From assembly GCF_001192835.1 (NCBI RefSeq), contig NZ_DF968183.1, positions 1,312,622 through 1,376,621 of the forward strand: a DNA stretch of 64,000 bases, written 5' to 3'. The notes beneath the pieces are model-generated. The model had not been told where the DNA came from. It was given only the letters and a program-made list of their open reading frames with translations, and made no database searches. Positions 35,985-46,564 of this stretch are shown here, one piece after another (positions within the stretch are counted from its first letter, which is position 1; the number at the start of each line of letters is the position of its first letter). The position numbers were made by a program, and so were the translations under genes. This stretch comes from Lentimicrobium saccharophilum. Its GTDB lineage: Bacteria > Bacteroidota > Bacteroidia > Bacteroidales > Lentimicrobiaceae.

Positions 35985-38900
35985 ATGCGGAACAGACTCA
36001 GATACTTGATGTTGACTTTACTGGCGCTTACTGCACTCAGTGCGGCGGGGCAGTATGAGATCGACAGGGTGTGCGTGGGCGCCGAAAGGCACTACCGCAT
36101 CGACGGTGAGGCCGGATCGACCTATTCGTGGCTGCTGACCGATCCTTTGGGCGTTATCACCACCCTGCCCGAAGAGGTGGACACCGTCACCATTATCTGG
36201 AATGTACCGGTGGGGGTGTATGCCCTTACCAATCTGCAATTTGGCGCCAATGGCTGCGATACCACCCAGCTGGGCACCATCACCGTATTTGAACAACCCG
36301 GCGCTTTTGCCGGCAACAGCTTTACCCTCTGCAGTCCGGAACCGGTGCTGCTCGACGATGCCACCGCCAGCGACTACAGCGGATTGTTATGGACTACCAG
36401 CGGCGACGGCACTTTTGACGATGCCACCCTGCTGAACCCGACCTACACCTTTGGGCCGAACGACATTGCAAACGGAAATGTAATCCTTACATTGACCGCC
36501 CAGGGACTGGGCTACAGCGAGGCCTGTACCCCGGCGGTCTCCTCGCTGACCATCACCATCAACAACCTGCAGGTCACTTTCGACATTGTTAATATCAGCT
36601 GCCACGGCGGCAACGACGGTTCAGTAACTTTTACCGCTTCAGGCGGCACTGAGCCCTATACCTTTACATTAAACGGAAACACCAACGGCACCGGGCTGTT
36701 CGAAAATCTGACGGCCGGTACCTATACATATATTATTACCGACGATGCCGGTTGCGAAACCACGGGCGATGTCAGCCTGACGGAACCTGAATTGCTGACC
36801 GCGTCTGCCACTCCGCTTACAGCAACGCTATGCATCAACGAAAGTGCGACATTTACCGGAGCACATACCGGCGGAACCGAACCTCCTGCCGGTCACCTCT
36901 GGACAGGAAGCGGAGCGGTGTATCTGAACGATGCAACGCTGGAAGCACCGGAATTTAATTCTCCAGATCCGGGGACCTGGTCGCTTTTCTACACCATCAC
37001 CGATGCCAACGGCTGTGAAGCAACCGCCGGGGAAATCATCATTACGGTGGAGCCCGAAACCATCCCTGCCTTTGATCCCATCGGCCCGCTCTGCCAGAAC
37101 AGCACAGCCCCTGCCCTTCCGCTGACTTCGGTCAATGGAATTACAGGCACCTGGAATCCGGCCAGCATCAGCACCCTGACAGCAGGAACATTCACATTCA
37201 CCTTTACCCCGGATGCCGGACAGTGCGCCACCACAGTTACCCTGGAGGTCACCATAGACGAAGAAGTTACGCCCGCTTTTGCACAGATCGGCCCCCTCTG
37301 CCAGAACAGTGTGGCCCCTGCCCTGCCGGCAGCCTCCCTCGAAGGCATCACCGGTACCTGGAACCCGGCAACCATCACAACCGCTGCAGCCGGAACCTTT
37401 ACCTTTACCTTTACCCCGGATGATCCCGCGCAGTGCGGTATCCCCGTCGACATGGTTATTTTGATCAACGAAGAAATCACGCCCGCTTTTGCACAGATCG
37501 GACCGCTCTGCCAGAACAGCACGGCCCCTGCGCTCCCGCTGATCTCCGATAACGGCATCACCGGTTCCTGGAATCCGGCAACCATCAATACCGCCGTGGC
37601 CGGAACATTTACCTTTACCTTTACCCCGGATGATCCCGCGCAGTGCGGTATCCCCGTCGACATGGTTATTTTGATCAACGAAGAAATCACGCCCGCTTTT
37701 GCACAGATCGGTCCGCTCTGCCAGAACAGCACAGCACCCGCCCTGCCGCTGATTTCCGACAACGGCATCACCGGTTCCTGGAACCCGGCAACCATCAATA
37801 CGGCCGTGGCCGGAACCTTTACCTTTACCTTTACCCCGGATAATCCCGCGCAGTGCGGTATCCCCGTTGACATGGTTATATTGATCAACGAAGAAATTAC
37901 GCCCGCTTTTGCCCAGATCGGTCCCCTCTGCCAGAACAGTGTGGCCCCGGCCCTGCCGGCAGCCTCAATCGAAGGCATTACCGGTTCCTGGAATCCGGCA
38001 ACCATCAATACCGCCGTGGCCGGAACCTTTACCTTTACCTTTACCCCGGATAATCCCGCGCAGTGCGGTGTACCCACCACCATGGACATCGTGATTACCG
38101 ATGAGATTGTCCCGACCTTTGCCCAGATCGGTCCGCTCTGCCAGAACAGTGCGGCCCCGGCCCTGCCGGCAGCCTCAATCGAAAGCATTACCGGTATCTG
38201 GAACCCGGCAACCATCAATACCGCCGTGGCCGGAACCTTTACCTTTACTTTTACCCCGGATGATCCCGCGCAGTGCGGTGTACCCACCACCATGGACATC
38301 GTGATCACCAATGAGATTGTCCCAACCTTTGCCCAGATCGGTCCGCTCTGCCAGAACAGTGTGGCCCCGGCCCTGCCGGCAACCTCAATCGAAGGCATTA
38401 CCGGTATCTGGAACCCGGCAACCATCACAACCACCACGGCCGGATCCTTTACCTTTACCTTTACACCGGATGATCCCACGCAGTGCGGTGTACCCACCAC
38501 CATGGACATCGTGATTACCGATGAGATTGTCCCGACCTTTGCCCAGATCGGTCCCCTCTGCCAGAACAGTGCGGCCCCGGCCCTGCCGGCAGCCTCAATC
38601 GAAGGCATTACCGGTACCTGGAACCCGGCAACCATCAGCACCGCCGTGGCCGGAACCTTTACCTTTACCTTCACCCCGGATGATCCCACACAGTGCGGCA
38701 TACCCACCACCATGGACATCGTGATCACCGATGAGATTGTCCCGACGTTTGCCCAGATTGGTCCGCTCTGCCAGAACAGTGTGGCCCCTGCCCTGCCGGT
38801 AGCCTCAATCGAAGGCATTACCGGTACCTGGAACCCGGCAACCATCAGCACCGCCGTGGCCGGAACCTTTACCTTTACCTTCACCCCGAACGATCCCGCG

Positions 38901-41900
38901 CAGTGCGGCATACCCACCACCATGGATATCGTGATCACCGATGAGATTGTCCCGACGTTTGCCCAGATTGGTCCGCTCTGCCAGAACAGTGTGGCCCCTG
39001 CCCTGCCGGCAGCCTCAATCGAAGGCATTACCGGTACCTGGAATCCGGCAACCATCAGCACCGCCGTGGCCGGAACCTTTACCTTTACCTTCACCCCGAA
39101 CGATCCGGCGCAGTGTGGCGCACCAACCACCATGGACATTGTGATCACCGATGAGATTGTCCCGACGTTCGCACAGATCGGTCCGCTCTGCCAGAACAGT
39201 GTGGCCCCGGCCCTGCCGGCAGCCTCAATCGAAGGCATTACCGGTATCTGGAACCCGGCAACCATCAATACCGCCGTGGTTGGAACCTTCACCTTTACTT
39301 TTACCCCGGATGATCCCGCGCAGTGCGGTGTACCCACCACCATGGACATTGTGATCACCGATGAGCTGATTGTCAGTGTTACCGGCACCAATCCCACCAC
39401 TCCCGGCGGCAATGACGGAACGGCAACCGCCACCGTTACCGGAGGCACCCCGCCTTACACTTACCTCTGGGATGATCCGCTTGCACAAACCACACAAACT
39501 GCAACCGGACTTGTAGCCGGATTATACAATGTATTGGTTACTGACGCCAATGGCTGCGAGGGTAGCGGCACCATCACACTTACAGATCCGGAAGCCCCGC
39601 TGACAGCGGAGGTTGATTTTACCAACGTTACCTGTTTCGGCGGCAACGACGGATCAATTACCATCAGCAATCCCCAGAACGGCTCGGGCAATTATGAATA
39701 CAGCATCGACGGAGGAGCAAGCTGGCATAGCACGAGCACCTTCAATGGTCTGATTGCCGGTTCATACACTGTAATGCTGCGTGACGCCGATGTTCCGGCC
39801 AATGAAGTCACCCTGACTACCGTTGTTATCACAGAGCCCGCCATCCTGGCTGCCACGGTTGCATGGACCAACGAAACTTTCCCCGGCGCCAATGACGGAA
39901 GCATCACCATCAGTGCTCCTTCGGGAGGTTCTGGAGCTTACGAATACAGCATTGACGGCATCAACTGGCAGGCTGGAAATGTCTTCAACGGACTTGCACC
40001 CGGCTTCTATGATGTTTATATCCGCGATGCCAATGCCACTGACTGTTATATCCTGTTGCAGACCGTTGAGATTCTTCCCGGCAATGCCCTTACGGCGGAT
40101 GTGGACTTTACCAATGTTACCTGTTTCGGCGGTAACGACGGATCCATCACCATCAGCAATCCCCAGAACGGCTCAGGCAATTATGAATTCAGCATCGACG
40201 GCGGAGCCACCTGGCAGAGCGGCAACACCTTTACCGGCCTGATTGCCGGCTCTTACACCGTGATGATGCGTGATGCCGATGTTCCGGCCAATGAAGTCAC
40301 CCTGACTACTGTTGTCATCACAGAGCCCGCCATCCTGGCCGCCACGGCTGTATGGACAAACGAAACTTACCCCGGCGCCAATGACGGAAGCATTGCCGTC
40401 AGCGCACCTTCGGGAGGCTCGGGCGCCTATGAGTACAGCATCGACGGGACTAACTGGCAGGCATCCGGTAACTTCACCGGACTGGCGCCCGGCACCTATG
40501 ATGTTTATATCCGCGATGCCAATGCTACAGACTGTTATATCCTGTTGCAGACCATTGAGATTCTTCCCGGCAATGCCCTTACAGCGGATGTGGACTTTAC
40601 CAACGTTACCTGTTTTGGCGGTAACGACGGATCCATCACCATCAGCAATCCCCAGAACGGTTCGGGCAACTACGAATACAGCATCGACGGTGGAACAACC
40701 TGGCAGAGCGGCAACGCCTTTACCGGCCTGATTGCCGGCTCTTACACCGTGATGATGCGTGACGCCGATGTTCCGGCCAATGAGGTCACCCTGACTACTG
40801 TTGTCATCACAGAGCCTGCCATCCTGGCTGCCACGATAATCCGGACCGACGAAACCTACCCTGGTGCCAATGACGGAAGCATTACCGTCAGCGCGCCTTC
40901 GGGAGGCTCGGGCGCCTATGAGTACAGCATCGACGGGACTACCTGGCAGGCATCCGGTAACTTCACCGGACTGGCGCCCGGCAACTATGATGTTTATATC
41001 CGTGATGCCAATGCTACAGACTGTTATATCCTGTTGCAGACCATTGAGATTCTTCCCGGCAATGCCCTTGCGGCGGATGTGGACTTTACCAACGTTACCT
41101 GTTTCGGCGGTAACGACGGATCCATTACCATCAGCAATCCCCAGAACGGTTCGGGCAACTACGAGTACAGCATCGACGGTGGAACAACCTGGCATGGTAC
41201 AGGCGCCTTTACCGGGCTTACAGCCGGCACTTATGAGGTCATGTTGCGCGATGCCGATGTTCCGGCCAATGAAGTCACCCTGACTACTGTTGTCATCACA
41301 GAGCCCGCCATCCTGACTGCCACGATAACCTGGACCAATGAAACTTACACCGGCGCCATCGACGGAAGCATTACCGTCAGCGCGCCTGCGGGCGGTTCAG
41401 GTACCTATGAGTACAGCATCGACGGCATTAACTGGCAGGCTTCCGGTGACTTTACTGCACTGGCGCCCGGTTCCTATAATGTGTATATCCGGGATGCCAA
41501 TGTCACCGACTGCTTTATCCTGTTACAGGTTATCGAAATACTTCCGGCGGATGCCCTTACGGCAGACATTGTGTTTACCAATGTTACCTGCTTTGGCGGC
41601 AGCGACGGCAGCATAACCATCAGCAACCCGCAGAACGGGACTGGCAATTATGAGTACAGCATTGACGGCGGATTCAGCTGGCAGATTGACGGCAACTATA
41701 CCGGTCTACTTCCGGGGTCTTATGTTGTGATGCTGCGCGATGCCGATATACCTGCCAATACCGAAACGCTGACCACCATCATTATCACAGAACCGGCCAT
41801 TCTTGCAGGGAATGTCACCTGGACCCATGAATCATTCCCCGGCGCCAATGACGGAAGCATTACCATCAGCACCCCCACGGGTGGTTCCGGAGCTTATGAA

Positions 41901-44900
41901 TACAGCATTGACGGCATCAACTGGCAGGCTGGAAATGTCTTCAACGGACTCGCTCCGGGTTTTTATGATGTTTACATCCGCGATGCCAACGCCACCGATT
42001 GCTTTATCTTCCTGAAAACCGCAGAAATCCTGCCCGGTGGCTCACTTAGTGCCGAAGTTGCCTCAACAAATGTTACCTGTTTTGGCGGCAATGACGGAAC
42101 CATCAGCATAACCAATCCCCAGAACGGTTCCGGCGTTTATGAGTACAGCATTGATGGCGGTGTAACCTGGCAAAACAGCGGACTCTATACCGGACTAACG
42201 CCCGGCACCTACGTGGTGATGCTCCGCGATGCCAATGCCCATGAGAATGAAGTCACCCTCGACACGGTGATCATTACCGAACCGGCGATACTTACAGCCA
42301 TCGTAACCTGGACCGACGAAACCTTCCCGGGAGGCAATAACGGAACGATCACCGTGACCATGCCTTCAGGAGGTTCAGGCGCTTATGAATACAGCATTGA
42401 CGGCATTAACTGGCAGGCTTCCGGCAACTTTACCGGACTTGCCCCGGGCAACTATGATGTTTACATCCGCGATGCCAATGCCACAGACTGCTATATCCTG
42501 CTGCAAACCATACAGATTCTGCCCGCCAATGCACTTACGGCCAATGTCAGTTATACCAACATCAGCTGCAACGGCTTAACGGACGGCACCATCAGTATTA
42601 CCGATCCGCAAAACGGATCCGGCACTTACGAATACAGCATCGACAACGGAGCCACATGGCAGGGAAGCGGAATTTACACCGGTCTCCCCGCAGGGGTTTA
42701 TGTTGTGATGATGCGTGATGCCCTTGAGCCTGTCAACAGTGTTATCCTGACAACCATAACCATAACGGAACCGGCCATCCTTTCGGCTACGGTTACCTGG
42801 ACCAACGAAACCCTGCCCGGCGCCAACGACGGAACAATTACCGTAAGTACACCTTCGGGAGGCTCAGGTGCATATGAATACAGCATCAACGGTATGGTTT
42901 GGCAGGCTTCGGGCGTTTTCACGGGACTCGTTCCAGGATTCTACCAGGTCTTTATCCGCGATGCCAATGCACCGGATTGCTATATCAACCTGATGATGGT
43001 TGAAATTCAGGCAGCCGGGGCGCTTACCGCGGATGTCACCAGCACCAACGTCACCTGCTTCGGCGGCAACGACGGAAGCATTACCATCAGCAACCCCACG
43101 GGCGGCTCGGGCAATTACGAATACAGCATCGACAATATCAACTGGCAGACAACCAACACCTTCGGTGGATTGACGGCCGGTTCCTATACCGTTTGGATGC
43201 GCGATGCCGATGATCCGGCCAACTTTGTCACCCTTGCCGTGGTGGCAATCACCCAGCCGGCTATCCTTGCCGCCACCGTTACCTGGACCAACGAAACCCT
43301 GCCCGGCGCGAATGACGGAACAATAACCGTCAGCGCACCTTCGGGCGGCTCGGGAGCTTATGAATACAGCATCGACGGGGTCAACTGGCAGGCATCCGGT
43401 TTATTTAACGGTCTTGCTCCTGGTAATTACGATGTTTACATCCGCGATGCCAACGCCACAGACTGCTTTATCCTGCTGCAAACCGTTACCATACTGCCGG
43501 CCGGATCGCTTTCCGCCCAGGTTGACCACACCGATGTCACCTGCTTCGGCGGCAACGACGGAAGCATTACCATCAGCAACCCCACGGGCGGCTCGGGCAA
43601 CTACGAATACAGCATCGACAATATCAACTGGCAGACAGCCGGCACCTTCGGCGGATTGACGGCCGGTTCCTATACCGTTTGGATGCGCGATGCCGATGAT
43701 CCGGCCAACTTTGTCACCCTTGCCGTAGTGGCAATCACCCAACCGGCGATCCTGGCCGCCACCGTTACCTGGACCAATGAAACCCTGCCCGGCGCGAATG
43801 ACGGAACAATAACCGTCAGCACACCTTCGGGCGGCTCGGGAGCTTATGAATACAGCATCGACGGGGTCAACTGGCAGGCATCCGGTTTATTTAACGGTCT
43901 TGCTCCGGGTAATTACGATGTTTACATCCGCGACGCCAACGCCACGGACTGCTTTATCCTGCTGCAAACCGTTACCATACTGCCGGCCGGATCGCTTTCC
44001 GCACAGGTTGACCACACCGATGTCACCTGCTTCGGTGGCAACGACGGAAGCATAACCATCAGCAACCCCACGGGCGGCTCGGGCAACTACGAATACAGCA
44101 TCGACAATATCAACTGGCAAACAGCCGGCACCTATGGCGGATTGACGGCAGGCTCCTACGCCGTTTGGATGCGCGATGCCGGTGATCCGGGCCTGGTGAT
44201 CAATCTCGGCACCTTTACCATCGCACAACCGGAGCTGCTGACTGCAATTCCTGAGGTTGTCCCGGCAAGTTGTGCAGGCGTGGCCGACGGAAGCATTACT
44301 TTTACGAATCCTGCAGGAGGCAGCGGAAATTATCAGTATAGCATCAGCAACGGACTGAACTGGCAGAACATTGCCACATTCGGTAATCTTGCTGCAGGTA
44401 ACTACCAGACATGGATCCGCGACGCCAGTCATCTTGATTGCCAGGTATTTATCGGCGAAGTTACCGTTACCGAACCTGATGCCATTTTGGCTACCGCTGA
44501 AACCATTTCCACCACCTGCGGCGAAGAGAACGGTTCCATTACCATCGCGGCAACGGGAGGCAGCGGTGCATTGGAGTACATGCTTGACGGAATCAGCGGA
44601 TGGCAGTCAACTGCTGTTTTTGCAGACCTGGCTGCCGGCACATACACGGTTACGGTAAGAGATGCATCCGGATGTACAATTTCACTGACAAATATTACTG
44701 TGACAGCAATTCCCGCTCCGGTTATCGTCAGTCTTGAAGTAGAGAATGCCGTGAACGGAGATCCCAACGGCAGCGTTATCATCATTGCCAACGGCACAGC
44801 CCCATTGCAGTATTCGCTCGACGGCATCAACTGGCAGACCGGGAACTCGTTCACCGGTCTGGCAATCGGCCCGTATATGGCCTGGGTCATGGATGCCGAC

Positions 44901-46094
44901 GGCTGTACTGTAACGCAGGAGTTCAATATTTTGAATACCGTTCTTGGTGAGGTATTGATTTCGACCGATACCGTGACATACTGTCTGAACCTGCCGGTTG
45001 TTATTCCGGTAGATGCCAGGGATTTCAACGATATTTCATCCTTTGTCCTTGAACTGGAATTTGATCCCTCCATTATTTCATTCAACGGACTGCTGAACAT
45101 CAACGGAGCGCTTTCGAACGGCACATTCAGCACCAGCATTATCGGCAACGTGCTGCAAATCCGTTATTCAATATTCGACGGATCAGCAACGGTGGGCAGC
45201 GGACAACAGCTCTTCTCCCTGAGTTTTGATGCACTGGCTGCCGGCAACAGCAACCTGGAATGGAACTGGCTGCAATGTGTGATCTATTCTTCCGGCAACG
45301 ACTCTATTCCGGGCATTTATGTAAACGGTATGGCAGAAATTCTCCCGAGTCCCGAAATTTTTGCACTCGGTGAAGGTGATTATTGTACCGGCGATTCGCT
45401 GACCTTGCGATCAGGCACCGGAACAGGAGAATTACTCAATTACTATTGGACAGGGCCCAACGGAACGCATCAGACCGGACCTGCCTGGCAACTGGGCACC
45501 CTTGGAACCAACGATGCAGGCAACTACCACGTGGTAGCCACTAACAGCTACTTCTGTAATTCGGAAGAAGAAATACAGGTGAATGTTTACCCGTCTCCTG
45601 AAATTCATATTGGTTATGCCGATACCATTTGTTACGGACAGCCCGTATTGCTCGACCCGGGAAGCGGTTACATTTCGTACCTGTGGCACGACGGCTCTAC
45701 CATGCAAAGTATGGTTGCCTACGAAGCCGGTGACTACTGGGTAAACGTTGAAGATGAGAACGGTTGCCGCGGCGCTGATTCGGTAGCCCTTGTTCCATGT
45801 AACATCGAATTAAGAATCCCGAACGCCATCACACCCAACGGAGACGGACTCAATGATGTTTTCAGGCCAATCTTTATCGGATGGGAACCTTCAAGGTATT
45901 CTATGCATGTCTATACCAAGTGGGGTCAACTGATCTATGAAAGCTACGATCCGGGCGAAGGCTGGGATGGCACTGTTGACGGGGAATTGGTATCACCCAA
46001 CTCCTTCGTTTATGTGATTGCCTTCGAAGCACCTTCCTATGTAACCAGGCTCACCAGCAGTCCGGTCACCGGAAGTGTAACGGTAATCAGATAA
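35985..46094 (+). CDS. giant SprB-like adhesin with gliding-motility-type C-terminal sorting domain
   Basis: 3369 residues. Signal peptide MRNRLRYLMLTLLALTALSAAGQ, then an N-terminal domain (VCVGAERHYRIDGEAGSTYSW), an Ig-like module, an SprB-like repeat (NISCHGGNDGSVTFTASGG), eleven tandem 70-residue modules (37056-39365), one more SprB-like repeat, about 9.5 copies of a 163-residue double module (39600-44230), three diverged modules, a cohesin-like domain (about 44950-45345), two Ig-like modules, and the CHU_C domain (from PNAITPNGDGLNDVF to SSPVTGSVTVIR). The CHU_C domain marks type B cargo of the type IX system, so the protein should be exported and attached to the cell surface, where long repeat filaments of this kind serve in gliding or adhesion. 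No PorP/SprF-like gene follows; a terminator and a serpin gene do. The repeats suggest length variation between strains. Confidence 0.93.
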   Translation: MRNRLRYLMLTLLALTALSAAGQYEIDRVCVGAERHYRIDGEAGSTYSWLLTDPLGVITTLPEEVDTVTIIWNVPVGVYALTNLQFGANGCDTTQLGTITVFEQPGAFAGNSFTLCSPEPVLLDDATASDYSGLLWTTSGDGTFDDATLLNPTYTFGPNDIANGNVILTLTAQGLGYSEACTPAVSSLTITINNLQVTFDIVNISCHGGNDGSVTFTASGGTEPYTFTLNGNTNGTGLFENLTAGTYTYIITDDAGCETTGDVSLTEPELLTASATPLTATLCINESATFTGAHTGGTEPPAGHLWTGSGAVYLNDATLEAPEFNSPDPGTWSLFYTITDANGCEATAGEIIITVEPETIPAFDPIGPLCQNSTAPALPLTSVNGITGTWNPASISTLTAGTFTFTFTPDAGQCATTVTLEVTIDEEVTPAFAQIGPLCQNSVAPALPAASLEGITGTWNPATITTAAAGTFTFTFTPDDPAQCGIPVDMVILINEEITPAFAQIGPLCQNSTAPALPLISDNGITGSWNPATINTAVAGTFTFTFTPDDPAQCGIPVDMVILINEEITPAFAQIGPLCQNSTAPALPLISDNGITGSWNPATINTAVAGTFTFTFTPDNPAQCGIPVDMVILINEEITPAFAQIGPLCQNSVAPALPAASIEGITGSWNPATINTAVAGTFTFTFTPDNPAQCGVPTTMDIVITDEIVPTFAQIGPLCQNSAAPALPAASIESITGIWNPATINTAVAGTFTFTFTPDDPAQCGVPTTMDIVITNEIVPTFAQIGPLCQNSVAPALPATSIEGITGIWNPATITTTTAGSFTFTFTPDDPTQCGVPTTMDIVITDEIVPTFAQIGPLCQNSAAPALPAASIEGITGTWNPATISTAVAGTFTFTFTPDDPTQCGIPTTMDIVITDEIVPTFAQIGPLCQNSVAPALPVASIEGITGTWNPATISTAVAGTFTFTFTPNDPAQCGIPTTMDIVITDEIVPTFAQIGPLCQNSVAPALPAASIEGITGTWNPATISTAVAGTFTFTFTPNDPAQCGAPTTMDIVITDEIVPTFAQIGPLCQNSVAPALPAASIEGITGIWNPATINTAVVGTFTFTFTPDDPAQCGVPTTMDIVITDELIVSVTGTNPTTPGGNDGTATATVTGGTPPYTYLWDDPLAQTTQTATGLVAGLYNVLVTDANGCEGSGTITLTDPEAPLTAEVDFTNVTCFGGNDGSITISNPQNGSGNYEYSIDGGASWHSTSTFNGLIAGSYTVMLRDADVPANEVTLTTVVITEPAILAATVAWTNETFPGANDGSITISAPSGGSGAYEYSIDGINWQAGNVFNGLAPGFYDVYIRDANATDCYILLQTVEILPGNALTADVDFTNVTCFGGNDGSITISNPQNGSGNYEFSIDGGATWQSGNTFTGLIAGSYTVMMRDADVPANEVTLTTVVITEPAILAATAVWTNETYPGANDGSIAVSAPSGGSGAYEYSIDGTNWQASGNFTGLAPGTYDVYIRDANATDCYILLQTIEILPGNALTADVDFTNVTCFGGNDGSITISNPQNGSGNYEYSIDGGTTWQSGNAFTGLIAGSYTVMMRDADVPANEVTLTTVVITEPAILAATIIRTDETYPGANDGSITVSAPSGGSGAYEYSIDGTTWQASGNFTGLAPGNYDVYIRDANATDCYILLQTIEILPGNALAADVDFTNVTCFGGNDGSITISNPQNGSGNYEYSIDGGTTWHGTGAFTGLTAGTYEVMLRDADVPANEVTLTTVVITEPAILTATITWTNETYTGAIDGSITVSAPAGGSGTYEYSIDGINWQASGDFTALAPGSYNVYIRDANVTDCFILLQVIEILPADALTADIVFTNVTCFGGSDGSITISNPQNGTGNYEYSIDGGFSWQIDGNYTGLLPGSYVVMLRDADIPANTETLTTIIITEPAILAGNVTWTHESFPGANDGSITISTPTGGSGAYEYSIDGINWQAGNVFNGLAPGFYDVYIRDANATDCFIFLKTAEILPGGSLSAEVASTNVTCFGGNDGTISITNPQNGSGVYEYSIDGGVTWQNSGLYTGLTPGTYVVMLRDANAHENEVTLDTVIITEPAILTAIVTWTDETFPGGNNGTITVTMPSGGSGAYEYSIDGINWQASGNFTGLAPGNYDVYIRDANATDCYILLQTIQILPANALTANVSYTNISCNGLTDGTISITDPQNGSGTYEYSIDNGATWQGSGIYTGLPAGVYVVMMRDALEPVNSVILTTITITEPAILSATVTWTNETLPGANDGTITVSTPSGGSGAYEYSINGMVWQASGVFTGLVPGFYQVFIRDANAPDCYINLMMVEIQAAGALTADVTSTNVTCFGGNDGSITISNPTGGSGNYEYSIDNINWQTTNTFGGLTAGSYTVWMRDADDPANFVTLAVVAITQPAILAATVTWTNETLPGANDGTITVSAPSGGSGAYEYSIDGVNWQASGLFNGLAPGNYDVYIRDANATDCFILLQTVTILPAGSLSAQVDHTDVTCFGGNDGSITISNPTGGSGNYEYSIDNINWQTAGTFGGLTAGSYTVWMRDADDPANFVTLAVVAITQPAILAATVTWTNETLPGANDGTITVSTPSGGSGAYEYSIDGVNWQASGLFNGLAPGNYDVYIRDANATDCFILLQTVTILPAGSLSAQVDHTDVTCFGGNDGSITISNPTGGSGNYEYSIDNINWQTAGTYGGLTAGSYAVWMRDAGDPGLVINLGTFTIAQPELLTAIPEVVPASCAGVADGSITFTNPAGGSGNYQYSISNGLNWQNIATFGNLAAGNYQTWIRDASHLDCQVFIGEVTVTEPDAILATAETISTTCGEENGSITIAATGGSGALEYMLDGISGWQSTAVFADLAAGTYTVTVRDASGCTISLTNITVTAIPAPVIVSLEVENAVNGDPNGSVIIIANGTAPLQYSLDGINWQTGNSFTGLAIGPYMAWVMDADGCTVTQEFNILNTVLGEVLISTDTVTYCLNLPVVIPVDARDFNDISSFVLELEFDPSIISFNGLLNINGALSNGTFSTSIIGNVLQIRYSIFDGSATVGSGQQLFSLSFDALAAGNSNLEWNWLQCVIYSSGNDSIPGIYVNGMAEILPSPEIFALGEGDYCTGDSLTLRSGTGTGELLNYYWTGPNGTHQTGPAWQLGTLGTNDAGNYHVVATNSYFCNSEEEIQVNVYPSPEIHIGYADTICYGQPVLLDPGSGYISYLWHDGSTMQSMVAYEAGDYWVNVEDENGCRGADSVALVPCNIELRIPNAITPNGDGLNDVFRPIFIGWEPSRYSMHVYTKWGQLIYESYDPGEGWDGTVDGELVSPNSFVYVIAFEAPSYVTRLTSSPVTGSVTVIR
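37056..39365 (+). repeat. eleven tandem 210-bp units coding for 70-residue modules
   Basis: The unit is exactly 70 codons, for example GCCCAGATCGGTCCG at 38121, 38331 and so on. Each encodes AFAQIGPLCQNS..., GITGTWNPATI and GTFTFTFTPDDPAQCG. The first unit is most diverged. Units 3 and 4 are almost identical, and units 5-11 form a second, closely related subgroup (IVPTFAQ start). Two cysteines per unit are conserved. Confidence 0.93.
39600..44230 (+). repeat. tandem 489-bp units (9.5 copies) coding for a 163-residue double module
   Basis: Each unit encodes two related SprB-like halves: half A with NVTCFGGNDGSITISNPQNGSG and half B with ETFPGANDGSITISAPSGGSG. The period is 489 bp (for example 39612 to 40101). 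Half A has the conserved Cys of SprB-type repeats, whereas half B lacks it at that position and has one later (ATDCYILLQ). The last copy ends after half A. Confidence 0.9.
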
Positions 46095-46193
46095 ACTTAA
46101 AAAATATTGAAATGGAACAGAGTCCGTAAAGAAACTGAATGATAATCCCCATAATAGCGGAACGATGCCAGACCAGGCATCTGAGTACAATAT

Positions 46194-46262
46194 AAAGCTG
46201 TTTTCCCCGGGCACGGTCAGTTGCCCCCCTGCTGTCCCGGGGATTTACAGCTTTTACTTTTA
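46194..46262 (+). terminator. terminator after the giant CHU_C gene
   Basis: A two-part stem: AAAGCTG (46194-46200) with CAGCTTT (46248-46254), and CCCCGGG (46205-46211) with CCCGGGG (46236-46242), followed by TTACTTTTAC. It lies 100 bases after the stop. The remaining 300 bases before the serpin gene show no gene and no clear promoter. Confidence 0.65.
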
Positions 46263-46564
46263 CAACCGGATCAGCATCCGGAACGGGAAAAACAATATCT
46301 AACAGCTAATTAAAGGATGTTGTCAGGCTTTCTCCGATTCTGACAATCTTTAAACGTAATAAGGTGATTTTTGTTAAACCGGAAATGGATGGGACCATTA
46401 AGCGCTGAATATCAGCACCCTAAGGAGACGATCCAGCCGGGCCCGGAAAAAGATTAACCCCGGATGCAACCTTTTACGGTAATTTCCGTCATAAATTCAG
46501 GATTGCGCATTCAATCAGACCTAAACCGGAAAACTGTCAATATTTTTTAACGGAGATCAGTGTT

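Noticed and set aside
36989..39448. An 819-codon open frame on the minus strand through the 210-bp array
   Set aside because: The repeat unit is a multiple of three, so an open antisense frame in one unit stays open in all. The plus-strand frame has a signal peptide, known modules and a sorting domain.
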